From Asterochloris sp. CNOR1 (lineage: Eukaryota; Chlorophyta; Trebouxiophyceae; Trebouxiales; Trebouxiaceae): DNA of 64,000 nucleotides. The notes under the pieces were generated by a model. That model was not told where the DNA came from. It saw only the letters and a program-made list of their open reading frames with translations, and did not search any database. Positions 11,641 to 22,900 of the stretch are shown one piece after another. Both the position numbers and the translations under genes were made by a program. Position 1 is the stretch's first letter. Every line of letters starts with the position of its first letter. The stretch lies in contig OZ017757.1 in NCBI GenBank assembly GCA_963969365.1, forward strand, positions 1,860,001 through 1,924,000. Reading direction: 5' to 3'.

Positions 11641-14600
11641 TCACTGCTGGCTCAGGGAGTTTAGCAGGTCAGCCTGATGCTGCTGGATGAGGGGCTGGAT
11701 GAATGCATCCAGCCCCTCTCCAGCCATGATATTTTCAATGCCGTGCTGGCTGACATTCACGCGATGGTCTGTGACTCGACTCTGCAGGGAACAAATGAAA
11801 GTCACTGAATCCTGCTGGGCATGCCCTTGGCACTGTCTCAAAGCAGATGATTTGGGTTTTCAGCAGCAGGCAGTCACAGGCCTTTGGTTGGGCAGATGGT
11901 GCAGACAGCCCATAACAAGACTGCACGCCCACCTGAGGAAAGTTATATGTTCGAATACGCTCTGACCTGTCGCCGCTGCCCATTTGGCTTTTGCGCTGCG
12001 CAGACATCTGGGACACCTGTCGTTGCCTGCAAGTTGAGCATGTCATCAGGTACTTGGCATGCTTACGGCAGCTGTCACCTCCTGGCTCAGCCCCATGACA
12101 TCGACGGTGGGTGCCATCAATGATCAGAAAACAGAACCCATGGCGAGACCAGCATAGCCTGTCCTTCAAGTGCTTGTGTGGACACACAGAAGCTGCGCCC
12201 AAGTTATCTGCTATGCACAGCGTTGACATGATGCTGCTCAGCAAGAAGGTGCCAAATTCACCACCTCTCCTACTTGTAGGGGCGAGCGGCATCACTTTTA
12301 AGCGCCTTGGCTGTGCATATGCTGCTTTCCCCCAACAGGCTGTGCAACTCCACCTCCCCCTCCTGCTTGTACAGCACCTCTCCTTCTCATACAGCACTTG
12401 CATGGCAGAAAGCCCAGCACAGGCAGGCAGCACGGTTGCAAGCAAGTGCACGAAAGAGAAATGACAGATGCCTCACCTCTCCTGCTCATACAGGCGAGCG
12501 CACAACACTTTGAGCGCCTTGGCTTTATTTTTGTGCTGGCTGCGCTCGTCCTGAATGGCCACCACCAGGCCTGAGGGCAGATGCGTTATGCGCACAGCGC
12601 TGTTGGTGGTGTTGACGTGTTGCCCGCCAGCGCCTGAGGCCCGATAGGTGTCGATGCGCAGATCCTCATCCCGCACAGTCACATCGACCTGCCGCACAGC
12701 AGACAGGCTTGCCGGGCAGCCGCATGCACAGTGAGTTGAGTCATTCAAGAAGTGATGTTCAATGACAAGTCATTCCTGATCACACACAGAGTCACCTACA
12801 GACCTGAGGCGTGGAAAAATTCGGAGCCTAGGGTCACAATAGGCAGCCAAGAGCACACAGCCTAGTCTAGACCAGGCACACCGTGCACACTGGTGCAGTT
12901 TGGTCCATGGCAGTCGCACTCCCTCACTCACTTAGTCAAAGGCACATGCTGCAGCACCTCACCGCACAAGCGTATGCAGAGAGGCAGGTGCTGCACATGA
13001 CCCGCTGTGCTGGAGGCAGCACCGCCGCTACAGCAATGCTTGTGCCACAATCTGGCCCTCTGGAAACCACAGAGGACATCTGGACTGGCGTCATGATTAC
13101 ACACCGTGCCGGCCTGGGGCAGCACTGCCACAGAGGCGGCGCTGGTGTGCACGCGCCCGCTGGACTCGGTCACAGGCACGCGCTGCACGCGGTGGACCCC
13201 GCTCTCGAACTTGAGATGGGCATAGACGTTGCTGCCGCTGATGGCCGCGCTGGCCTGCTTGCAGCCGCCGCTCTCAGCCTCTGACAGCTCCAACACCTGC
13301 AGGCGCAGCCGCAAGGCAGTGGCTGAGATCTGCCGTGGCCTGCAACTGAAAGCAGCTTGCTGCTTGAGGCCGGAGAGCGCAAGTCATAGTGCACAGGATG
13401 GACGAGGAGTGGTTGATGCATGACGGCAGGCCTGGGGCGGCCGGGCCCGCTCGCTTCAGGTCTGCCTGAGCAGCAATGCAGCAAGACAGCAGCGTTGAGG
13501 ACCTGGGCTCTTCCAGTGATGCAGAGCTGTCAGCATGCTCACCTCAAAACGCCAACCCTGCACGCCCGCCAGGCGCTCGTACATTCGCAGGAGGTCCATG
13601 GCAAAGAGGGCTGCCTCCTCGCCCCCCGTACCGGCACGGACCTGCAGGGCCAGTGCAGTTGGCATTGCATCATGGAAGAGGCAGCAACTCAAAGCCATGT
13701 CAGGTACTGGGAGTTGAGATGGACGGTTCTGCAGGCGCCCAAACGCACGAGAGGGACCAGGTGCATTGCGCGCCAAGAATACTATCATGCACGCGAATCC
13801 TGAAGTCAACCCTGCAGCATGCACCCTGCTCATGGAGCTTGGCTCTTGTGTTGCTGCTTACGGCACCCTGACTCTGTGAAGCAACTTGGGTTGAGTCCTG
13901 TTGCCAACACCACCATCACAAGGCCGCATCAAGTGCTGTTTAGCCATCTTCCATCAAGATCATAGAGTGCAGTGCGATACACAGCGCTTGCTCTATGCAT
14001 GTCCATTGTGGCATCCTTATGCTTGTCTGCTGAGAGAGCCTTATCAGTTGTGGTCATACTGCAGCCTTGATATGGTGCTGCGTCTCTGAACACAGCACAA
14101 AACCAGACAGTGGCAGCAGAAAGGCCCAGGCTCGACCTTGAACACCCCTGGTGGGGCTGGGTCATTGTGCTGGGCCCGTCTCAGCCTCCCAGATGTTGCC
14201 GGCCCACTGCCAGACAGAGCACACAATCGACGCAAGGTGTAAGACAGAGCATGACCCACCTCCAACACCACACCTCGCTCGTCTGCCTCGTCTTTGGGCA
14301 GCAGCGCCAGCAGCAGCTCCTGCTCAAGGGCAGGCACCTGCAGGCACTTCAGCTGCTCAGATTTCAGGGGGGCAGGGGCTGCTGCTGGCGTTGCTGCTCA
14401 CGGGCAGGCAACTGCAGGTACATCGATCATTTAGTTCTTTGGGCAGCATGGCTGGCTGCCTGGCTGCCTGGCTGCCGTGCCCAGGGCAGCAGTGCTGGCA
14501 GCTGCTGCTCAGAGGTGAGTGCCTTTGCAGGCGCATTGATCATGTCACTGCAGTGCTGCAGTGGGATGATCAAGGTGCTCTGCCTGCCAAGGCACCATCA

Positions 14601-15596
14601 GTGCCAGGGCAAACTGCAGCAAGCAGACCGTGTGCAGGCACCCGGCTGTCAGGGTTGGCAGGGGCCTTTTAGGTGCAGCAGCTTATGTACTGCTGCATCA
14701 CAGCTCCACAACACATCAATGACAGCAGCAAAACACTAGAAGGAGTCATCCACCTGCTTGGCCAGCTCCTGCTGTTCCTCACGTGCCATCTTCACCAGCT
14801 CTGCGTCTTGCTCACCCTCACCCATGAGGCTCTGAAGGGTGCCCATCTGCAGTGCATGAAGCCAAGCAATCAAGTGCTTTTCGCGCCGCAACCTCTGAAG
14901 GGAGGCATCCAGCCTCCTATCCAGAAGCAGCATCAGGGGCAGCAATCTGCAGCATGGGCAGCGTCTGGTGCGGCCAACAGCTCTGGGTGCTGTCAGACAA
15001 CTCAGCCAGGATTCAGAGCTGGGCTTCCCACCTCTTGCTTGGTTGCCTGCAGCTCCTGCAGTGCACTGACCACAGGCTGCAGCTTGGAGAGCTCCTGGTT
15101 CAGCCTGGCTGCCTCTTTGTGGTCCAGCTCAGCTGCCTCCACGCCTGCACATGTGTGACTGACGGTGTCAGCATGCTCGAGGCAGCACAATGTTTTGGCA
15201 TTGTGGGCCTCTGCAAAACAGGCCAAAGTGCAAAAGGCAATCAGATGCCATTGCCATGCGTGCTGCAGACTGCAGGCAAGACCAACCTGTGAGCTGCCTG
15301 TGCAGCAGCGCATGCCTCTCCTGCATCTGCTGAAGCTGCTCCCACATGGCAGCAGAGATCTCTGCCTGGGGTGGCGAAACGGCAGCCTCTGCTGCAAATC
15401 CTCTGCCCCCATGCAGGTGCAGGGGTGTCCTCCTGGCCCACGAAGGGCTGTGTTTGGTCTGGCACACATCGGAAATATGCCAGCAAGCTGTGTTAGCGAA
15501 TGAGCGAGGCTCGACAATGCTCAGTGTTTCAAGTAATGTGAGCTTCAAGCAGCTTTCTGATCTGCAGTGGCGGCGCAGGCAGCGCAACAGTCGCAT
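11641..15596 (-). CDS. Organellar peptide chain release factor 1 (bacterial-type RF1)
   Basis: Class I release factor that reads UAA and UAG and hydrolyses peptidyl-tRNA on organellar ribosomes. Nine exons in phase: 15596-15287, 15144-15032, 14846-14754, 14337-14260, 13641-13543, 13296-13105, 12688-12477, 12026-11933 and 11781-11641, giving 443 residues. It has the N-terminal coiled coil ([14 protein letters not shown]...[11 protein letters not shown]), [24 protein letters not shown], the RF1-specific codon-recognition tripeptide PVT in [17 protein letters not shown] (RF2 would have SPF), the catalytic [16 protein letters not shown] and the RF1 end [12 protein letters not shown]...RVTDHRV. 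About 80 N-terminal residues, Arg-rich and poor in acid, look like a mitochondrial presequence, but a plastid target is possible. A second in-frame Met lies at 15641. It is divergent from the TMEM208 gene. Confidence 0.95.
14389..14534 (-). repeat. Two exon echoes of RF1 exon 4 acceptor edge
   Basis: Copies at 14389-14424 and 14499-14534 resemble the real 5' edge of exon 4 (14312-14345). The shared plus-strand words are CTGCTCANGGGCAGGCA and CTGCAGG. Both lie in the intron upstream of that exon, the second more decayed. Confidence 0.65.
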
Positions 15597-15659
15597 CAGC
15601 AGGCAGCAACCGCCCACAGTTACAGTCAAAAGGTTGACCATGTGTGAGCATAGGCACAT
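15597..15659. promoter_or_regulatory. Ultra-short divergent region between RF1 and TMEM208
   Basis: 63 bp separate the TMEM208 ATG from the inner RF1 Met; only 18 bp remain if the outer in-frame Met at 15641 is used. Transcription of each gene must begin within or beyond the other's first exon. No TATA box is visible. Confidence 0.4.
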
Positions 15660-16643
15660 ATGGCCAGAGAGGGAGCTAAGAAGCGAGCAGAACAGAACAA
15701 GAGGCGGATCAGTTTCCACGGCCGTCTCATTCTTGTCTCAGATGTGAGTCACAGGGATGGCACATGCGGTGTGCATGTCTTGCTTGAGACTGGAGTGCTT
15801 GTAGTGACTGCAGGTTCTGTATATCCTGCTGAGGTTTGTTGTACGCTACAAGACTGTGTTTCTCTGGCGGCATGTGCCACTGGCATTCTTCTCCCTGGCC
15901 CTGCCTGTGTTCTGCTACTTCCAGCTCTCAAAGGCAGCAAGTGAGTCTTTGCTGCAGCTCACCACTGAAGGAACCATCATGGCCGCCATCAGTGTATGTC
16001 TGCACTAGCAATAGGTCCATGGTGGCTCATTGCCAGATCCAGCAGGCATGTCAGCCATCCAACATGATTCAGTTCAGCCTGCCTGTGCTGCTCTGCAGAG
16101 GCCACATATGACAATGGGGAGCTGCTAGATGGGGGTGCAGACCTCAACGCAGGTGGCATCCCTGGATACCTGCAGGATGGCATCTGGGTCACGGTGGCAG
16201 TGCAGTTTTTGACTGCTGTGATCTCAGACTGGTTTTGGTTCCTTTATCTGCTGGTGAGGATGCCACCCTGGGATGGTTTGATGTGGGTATCTTTTGCGTC
16301 CTGGGTTGGCAAATTTGACCAGCCTCACAGTGTTTGAATGCAGCACCACCACGCTGCTGATGCTGACTGTGGCTCTGCTGTGATGCAGCCCGTGGCTTTT
16401 GCTATCTGGAAAATGGGCGGTTTCTTATGGCCAATGCTGATGCCCAGCCACAGCCAGGTGGGGCCATGTCGCTTCAAGCTGTGTGTCAGCATCCATTTGG
16501 CAACATCATTTCGACATGAGTCTCAACGCGCTGATGCCCAGCAGGAGGCAGAGGAGACCCCAGATGAGCGGAGAAAGAGGGATAAGAAGCAGAGCAAGGC
16601 AGAGCGTGCGGAGAAGAGGGGTAAAATGAAAGTTAGACGGTAG
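15660..16643 (+). CDS. TMEM208: TMEM208/SND2-like ER membrane protein
   Basis: Component of the SRP-independent (SND) route that directs membrane proteins to the endoplasmic reticulum. Five exons in phase, 15660-15743, 15814-15940, 16099-16253, 16389-16457 and 16542-16643, give 178 residues against 173 in human TMEM208. A basic N-terminus (MAREGAKKRAEQNKRR) is followed by two hydrophobic segments in exon 2 (VLYILLRFVV and VPLAFFSLALPVFCYF), the family block NGELLDGGADLNAGGIPGYL, a third hydrophobic segment (VTVAVQFLTAVISDWFWFLY), a fourth (PVAFAIWKMGGFLWPML) and a Lys/Arg-rich tail (RRKRDKKQSKAERAEKR). The match over the whole length, including the DGG-DLN motif, makes the call secure. Confidence 0.93.
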
Positions 16644-16841
16644 AGGAAAGCTCAGATGTTACAGGCTTGTGCTACCCATGTCCATTGTTGGGGGGGCGCT
16701 TCAACTGGCGAGACACAAGTGCAAAGATGTACAACATAGCAGCAGCATGTCAGTGACAGGGGTACACGGTGGCCACTGTCTCATGTTGTATGCGCACCAC
16801 TGTTGACAAGTATGAGAAGGGCACACAGGGAACAAAAGACA

Positions 16842-18584
16842 TCAGAGGAGGCCGATCATGAGACGTCCTGCCGTCCAGAGAGCAGTCAAGGCTGCCCTGA
16901 CAAGCCATGGGTTTTCGTACACACTGAATGCTCCATATGAAAAGGCAGCACCTCGGTACAGGAAACGGCCCCACTCCCACAGCTTCCTGACACGCCCTTT
17001 CTTGAGCTCCTGCAGCATCAGCTTGTCAAGGTGCTGCCTCAGGGAGCAGCTGCGATCTGTGAATGCAGACACACACTGCGAGCAAAGGCCCCGGCAACCC
17101 CGCAGCAGACGTGCAGCTTGCTTTGATGGGGTCACGCATGCTGCCTGTAGCTTTCATGCACCAGAGGCCGAGGGACTGCAAACAGAAGGGCTGCCAGCTC
17201 ACTTTGAAAGAGTTTACGAGTGCCTTCTGCAGCTCTTGGGGCTCCATCTTCTGGGCATCTGGCAGCGTAGCAAGGTAGGCAGCCACAAAGCAGCCCATGG
17301 CTTCCAGAGCATCCTGTTGGCTGATCAGGACATAGCTGTCAAAAGCCTCCTCTTCCTGCAGGACCAGTGGGCTAATCAGCACAAAGCTGTGAAGGCCTGC
17401 TTTCTCTGCAATTTAGAGCCCAGCTGGCTTGGTGGCAGTCCATGGCACCTCTAACTGCAGGTAGGCAGCTACAAGAAACCACATGGCCTCCAGAGTGTCG
17501 TGCTGACTGATCAAGACATTGTGTATGCTTCGTCTTCCTGCAGGTCACAGCCACACCTGGCTTGGTCAGCGGCATGCAGCAGGCAGGAATTCCGTGAAAG
17601 CCTGCTCCCTCTGGCCAACCACCCATGCAAGCCTGCTCCCTGTGGCACACAAGCTGGCCTGCTCAGGCAAACCTGGGCCAATGGAGGAATAGCTATCAAT
17701 GCCTCCATCTCCTTTGCCCCGCAGCGTGCTTATGATGCTATAGCCAGATGGGCCGATGTAGGAGAGCAACACTGGTGCTAAAGCTACCTCTCCTGCAATA
17801 GGCAGGCAGCTCTACAGATGACTCAAGGCACCAGATGCCCAGCGGTGAGCAGGCTGCTGTGCAGCTCTGTGCATCAGACCATGGCAGCATGAGAGATTAT
17901 GCGACATCAAGGGCATGTTGCGCATGCCGACGGGAGGCCTGGCCAGCTCCCTTGAAAACACATGTGGGATAGAGGTGCAGTGCTGAGCCATGAGCCCTGC
18001 CCAGCATACACAATGTCCCAGGTGCTGGGCAGCGAGCCATGTTGTCATTTGCAGGCCAATCTGCAAAGGGGGCAGGCAGCCTGCAGTCTTGACAAAATGG
18101 GCAGCAGCGCTCACCTGCTCAGTGCTGTCTGTTATCTGGTCCACAGTCCACCACCCAGGGTCAGCCACCTGGGGCTCTGGATGCAGATGCGGCTCGGCGG
18201 GCTGCACAGTGAGCTCCTGCTGCCCACACTGCGCCGCTGCCTGAGCACGCGCATTGGTGACGCGTTTCAAGAAATCTGGTCGCTCAAAATAACGCTCCAT
18301 CCACCCATAGAGTTGCAGCGTGCCTGAGCTGCTGCTGAAGGCCGGCTGGAGCCAAGACTGGCGGCCAGGAGAGCTGCCTGCCAGCTCCAGGTCAGCCCTG
18401 CACGTGGAGTAAGGATAAAAGGGATGGACTGCCTCATGACTTTGAGAAGACTGCCACATGCAGGATCTTACCTGTTTTCCTCCAGGAGCTCTTGGAGATG
18501 GTCTGTCTCCAAATCACTGTGGCCTGTTACGGGGCCAGCTGCTAAGTGGGAGGTTGGGCCTGCATCAAGAGTGGGCTCAGCCAT
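16842..18584 (-). CDS. Conserved protein of unknown function
   Basis: Four exons in phase: 18584-18472, 18397-18115, 17355-17203 and 17009-16842, giving 238 residues. The N-terminus (MAEPTLDAGPTSHLAAG) is acidic and flexible. The middle has LQLYGWMERYFERPDFLKRV and WWTVDQITDSTEQ. The C-terminal 100 residues look like a compact helical domain: SQQDALEAMGCFVAAYLAT, EPQELQKALVNSF, RKLWEWGRFLYR, then YENPWLVRAALTALWTAGRL, whose last part is hydrophobic enough to sit on or in a membrane. I recall no named family; the motif-like C-terminus suggests conservation in the green lineage, which is inference. The exon 4 acceptor could lie 18 nt upstream in the same phase. The intron between exons 2 and 3 holds two decayed copies of exon 3. 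Confidence 0.72.
17458..17762 (-). repeat. Two exon echoes of exon 3 of the conserved unknown gene
   Basis: Copy 1 (17458-17546) aligns end to end with the 5' part of exon 3 and its acceptor (17270-17358). Plus-strand matches include GGTAGGCAGC, CATGGCTTCCAGAG versus CATGGCCTCCAGAG, CTGATCA and CTTCCTGCAG. Copy 2 (17688-17762) is more decayed and covers the acceptor-proximal part. Both carry stops or shifted frames. Confidence 0.85.
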
Positions 18585-19999
18585 GCTGGCCCCTGCTGTG
18601 CTGCTTCGAATCACGAGTTCAAGAGCTCACAGGCTCAAGCTTCAAGTTTGACGAGCAAGCAGCAAGATTTTATTATTTCATGTTTGGAAACTAATCAGCC
18701 ACCGCATCAAGAGCTCGCGCGCCACCTGCTTTAGAGTTGAACAGGAAGAAGCTATTGCAAACGACGCTGCCCCACTAGTTTTACTTGACCGCTACTGGCA
18801 GGTGTGGAGATGAGTACAGAGGGCTTTGAAAAGCTTGAAAGTCATCAATGGCAGCTGTAAGCGTCTTGTAAACATCTTGCCTGGTGAGCTGGTCCACAAG
18901 TGTTCAGCAGATGAAGCAGGCAAAACACGACGGGGAATATATGCCAACACCAGCATCGCTCAAGTCAATGGGCATGAGTGATGCAACAGCCACGCCTTAG
19001 CCTATGGATGGTGGAAGGTTCCCGTGCACTGATATGGTGCATACACAGCCATTCCAAAAGGCATGGTGATCTTGAGCACCAGATGTGTGGGGCATCTACT
19101 GGAGTTTGACCTTGTCATGTGCAAGCTTGATGGTGGTGTGGCCTTCGCCAGCGCACTTCGACGATGACGGCGTGTCGCATGCAAAGCCTGCAGCATGGTG
19201 CCTTGTGCCCCACAGGCCGCCGAAATGTGCCCTCATTGCTGGCCGAGGCAGCAGCGCTCCCTTCGAGTCAGCCCCAGGGCTGAAAGCTCTCCTGCAGCAG
19301 CTGGTAGCAGGGCACAAAGGCCCTGCAGCGCGCTGTAGGAGCCATTTTGACCAGGCATGCAGACTTCAGCCTGCAGTAGATACGCTCACCTTTCAATGTG
19401 AGGGGATAGCTGCAGAGGCAATCGTTACACAAGCTGTGCCTCATTGACAGCTGCAATATGGAGAATGCCGTAGAGGTCATACATTGCTCTTTTGATGAAC
19501 TGCCTGCTCAGGGGACATGGCATCGTCTTGACAATGCAGCAGGAAGGGGCAGCAAACATGCAAGTGCCAGTGCCTTGCCCATCCTCCCACTCTTTTTGGG
19601 AATGGGGGAAAGGATTGACCGTGCTGGCACATGAACGTGCTTGCCAGCCATAGCTCATTTTGGGCTGATGACAGCGGTCCAGCCTGGAGCCCATGGAGGT
19701 CAATGCAAAGCTGCAGGAGGCTGCTTGCAAGGCTGAGGGGAGCATGCCACGCCCAGAATTGGTGGGATGCTGCTTTAGGTGTAACGCAGCCTGTACATAC
19801 CCAGATGCTGAGCCAGACCATGGCAGCAGGTGCGGGGTTGCTCAAATTGCACTCAAGCTGCCATGTAATGCCACCACATTTCCAGCAGGTACATGCCCCC
19901 GGTTGTGACTGAGCAGGACTCACGACTCCTGTCGCTTGATTAAGATTAGGTCAGCTTCTTATCTCGGCTCGCTAAAGTTTACATTGTGAATGCATTGGC
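18585..19999. other. Unresolved stretch; possible small gene on either strand
   Basis: Open frames exist on both strands with no recognisable protein. On the minus strand 19745-19425 begins with a transit-like Ser/Arg-rich sequence and ends in a hydrophobic/basic segment (RQFIKRAMYDLYGILHIAAV). A second minus-strand piece ends at 19096, and on the plus strand 19085-19447 is open. Splice phases could not be made consistent, so no gene model is offered. Confidence 0.3.
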
Positions 20000-22900
20000 A
20001 TGAATTCAGCTAATGATGACAGGTCTGGGCAGGTCACATCTGGTCAGCATGCTGACACCGGTCCACCCTTTAATCATGAGGGCAATCTGCAGCCAATGGC
20101 TTCACCACTGGCCGCTCTAGCTGCACAAAGTCCGCAAAAGGGCACGCCCACTGCATCAACTGATGACCAGGGCTCCCCGGAAGGCCTTGGTTCAAAGACT
20201 CAAAGCTCCTCCAGTTCAGGTGCCTGATTGCTTGTGTCTGCCAGCCATTTGTTGAATGGAAGGCATCACAATCAGACTAGCTCCTTGGGGTTCACCTCAG
20301 CCAAGGCTGCACTGCCTTGTGGGGCAAGGGTAGTACTGCAGCAGCACAGTGCAGCAGCCCCCCCTGCCGGGCTCTTCTCACAGAATACTGCCACAGCATG
20401 GCACTGCTGCAGCCGCCCCTGCCGGGCCTCCTCAAGCAGCAATAGCCTTCAGTGCACAGTCCTGGCGCGGGGATGTCTGTTGCCATGTTGCTGTCGTTGC
20501 CGTTGTGCAGGCAACTTTGAGGACCCAGAGGAGGACAGGGATGCTGTCCCAGACTTCCTGCTGCAGCGCAGGCCCTCCATTGTGCGCACAGGGACGCACC
20601 AGCATGCCAGTGAGGCGTCAAGCGGGGATGCAGGTGGGCGCCTGCACGCCCCCTGGACAGTCTAGCAGACTGCCTGTTGGATGAATCCAGCTTGGAAGGG
20701 GTTGTCAAGCCTCTGCCATCAGCACATTGGACTGTGCTGATCACGCTGTGGCTGATCAGGCTCCCACAGCGTCCATGAATTAAAGGTGCCAGGTGGCCAG
20801 CATCGGCACTGACCATATGTGTTTCTGTCGTAGCAGGAAACAGTGGCAGGCTGGCAGCCGCCACATCGCGGCGACAGCTTGTGGCATCATCTAGCCTGCA
20901 CAGGCTGCCCTCCATTGACCAGCAGATGTCAGCAGTGCTGCGCCGCATTGAGGTGCCCAGCACCGTATCCATGGCCACTGCTGGGTGAGCTACATGCCCC
21001 CTGGGGCAGCTTCTGAGCCACGCTACCTTCCTGCGCTGCTGCCATGCTGATGCGGAATGTTGCCCTGCAATGCTGACTGCAAGGCGTCTGACAGCATGTG
21101 CTGAGGCTTCAAGTCATGGCCATGTAGCTCACTTCTGAGCTTGCCCGGTGCAAAATGACAAGCAGTCCATGCAGCAGTGCATGTTGCAGAGTGGGCTGTG
21201 GGGGACCGTCATGCTCTGGCCATGCTGCCATCCCCACCAATCTGCATGCCGTATGCCTGCCGCCTGCAGTGGTCCCAGCAGGACAGTGGTCTGGGGCTGG
21301 CTGCAGCCCGGAGGGGACTCATCACTGCTGCAGCCCACCATGTTGAAGGGAGCAGGGCTGGTTATCGGGCGCGGGCAGGAGGAGTATGAGGCGCGGCAGC
21401 GGTCTGCGGGCCTACCCCCTCTGCCGCCGGCAGGTGGGCCACCAGTAGAGGGGAGCAAGCTGCTTGCCACCTTGCTGGGCATGCTGCTAAGGGCAGTGGC
21501 TGGCCGCCAGCCACCTTCAGAGCAGTAAACAAGGTGCACAGGGTAACTGGGATGCAAATGCACTAGCCAGCCCTTGGGCAGATGCTACACATGAGGGACA
21601 GGTATCTCCTGCGTGCCGCCTGCCAGGTCAAGACCATAACTGCTGCACAGGGGGACAGCCAGTTGATAGTCACCTCTGCCACTGCCGCAGAACGGGCCAA
21701 CATCAATCAGATGCAAAACCCCCATTACATTGGATCATCTTCTTTCACCTTCCAGCAGAGATGTGAATCTCAAAGGGGTTGCCTTCTGCTTCTGAGGACC
21801 TTGCAACACATTCTCTGGGAAGCATGCTGGAGGCAGCTCCAAAGGATGCCACCCATGTTGTGTTGACCCTGACACATGCCCCAAGTGCCCCTTGTAAGGC
21901 AGACATCTGCCTCTGAGTCCTGACGAGCCATACTATGTACAGCAACTGTTAAAGAGGCAGGGACATGAGGCATGCTCAGGGCTGTGATGCTTGCTTTGTA
22001 GCAGCTTTGTAGCTAGACTTGCCTCAATCACCATATCTCCTGCGATGGGGACTGATTTGCAGCCACAGCTGCAAAGGCAGAGGTTCCAAGCACGCCAGTG
22101 ACTGCATACTCTGCACCCTCCAGCTTGACTCACATCTGCCTTCAACACTTGACCCCTGACAGACCCTGTTGGTCTGCAGCCGCAGCTGAGACGGCAGAGA
22201 CTCCAACCACGCCCAGGGCCTGTGGCATAGCCCCCACTGCTCCCTCCTCGCCGGTCAAGTCCTCCTCTGATTTCTCCCGGGGTGCAGCAGCAAGGGGTGC
22301 TGCCTCTGGCGCCAGCAGCGGGGTAGGGGAGGCTGGGGGCCGGGCGCTGCCCACCAGAGGCCCAAGCCTCAAGAAGATGCTGTCAGGGTGAGGACTTTGG
22401 CCTGTACATCAAAGGTTCTGTCACTACACACAGAACAGCGTCTAGTGAAAAGCTGTGACAAGGCCCTGTGCTGTATACTCCTCCTGCAAAAGAATTTCAT
22501 GCACAACCATGTACCGCCCTGCCTGCTGGTGGAGGACATGATGATGCTCCCCAGCATGCACAATGTGCTCTCAGAGTTGGCATGCATCCTGTCAATTTGA
22601 CAGTGGCTGCCTGAAGGTCTCTGCTGCTGCCTGGCACCAAGCCTGTGTGTGCCTGGCCCCACCCATGCATGCTCCTGCATGCCTCAGAGCTCCCAGGCAT
22701 ACTGTGCTGGTGCCCAGCCTGCCTGTGGGCGCCCCCACAGCCACTGCCTACCCTGCCCACATCAGGACACTGCCTTGCATCAAGTCTGCGTGTGCCTCAT
22801 CATGCAGGCTGCCTGACCACCTGCCTCAAGCAACCTTCCTGGAGGTCCCGGACAACCGCATCAGCCGCCTGCACTGTGCCATCCGCCTGCAGGCAAGTGG

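Noticed and set aside
11735-12451. 238-codon minus-strand open frame read as one protein
   Set aside because: Only a short part ([12 protein letters not shown] region) is RF1 coding sequence. The rest is intron that happens to lack stops; splice phase fixes the real exon at 12026-11933.
14110-14739. 209-codon plus-strand open frame
   Set aside because: Antisense to RF1 exons and introns; composition follows CTGC/CAGC repeats and no protein features are present.
17690-17800. Extra exon encoding LLSYIGPSGYSIISTLRGK in the conserved unknown gene
   Set aside because: Acceptor phase does not fit exon 2, while exons 2 and 3 join directly in phase. Similarity to exon 3 indicates an echo instead.
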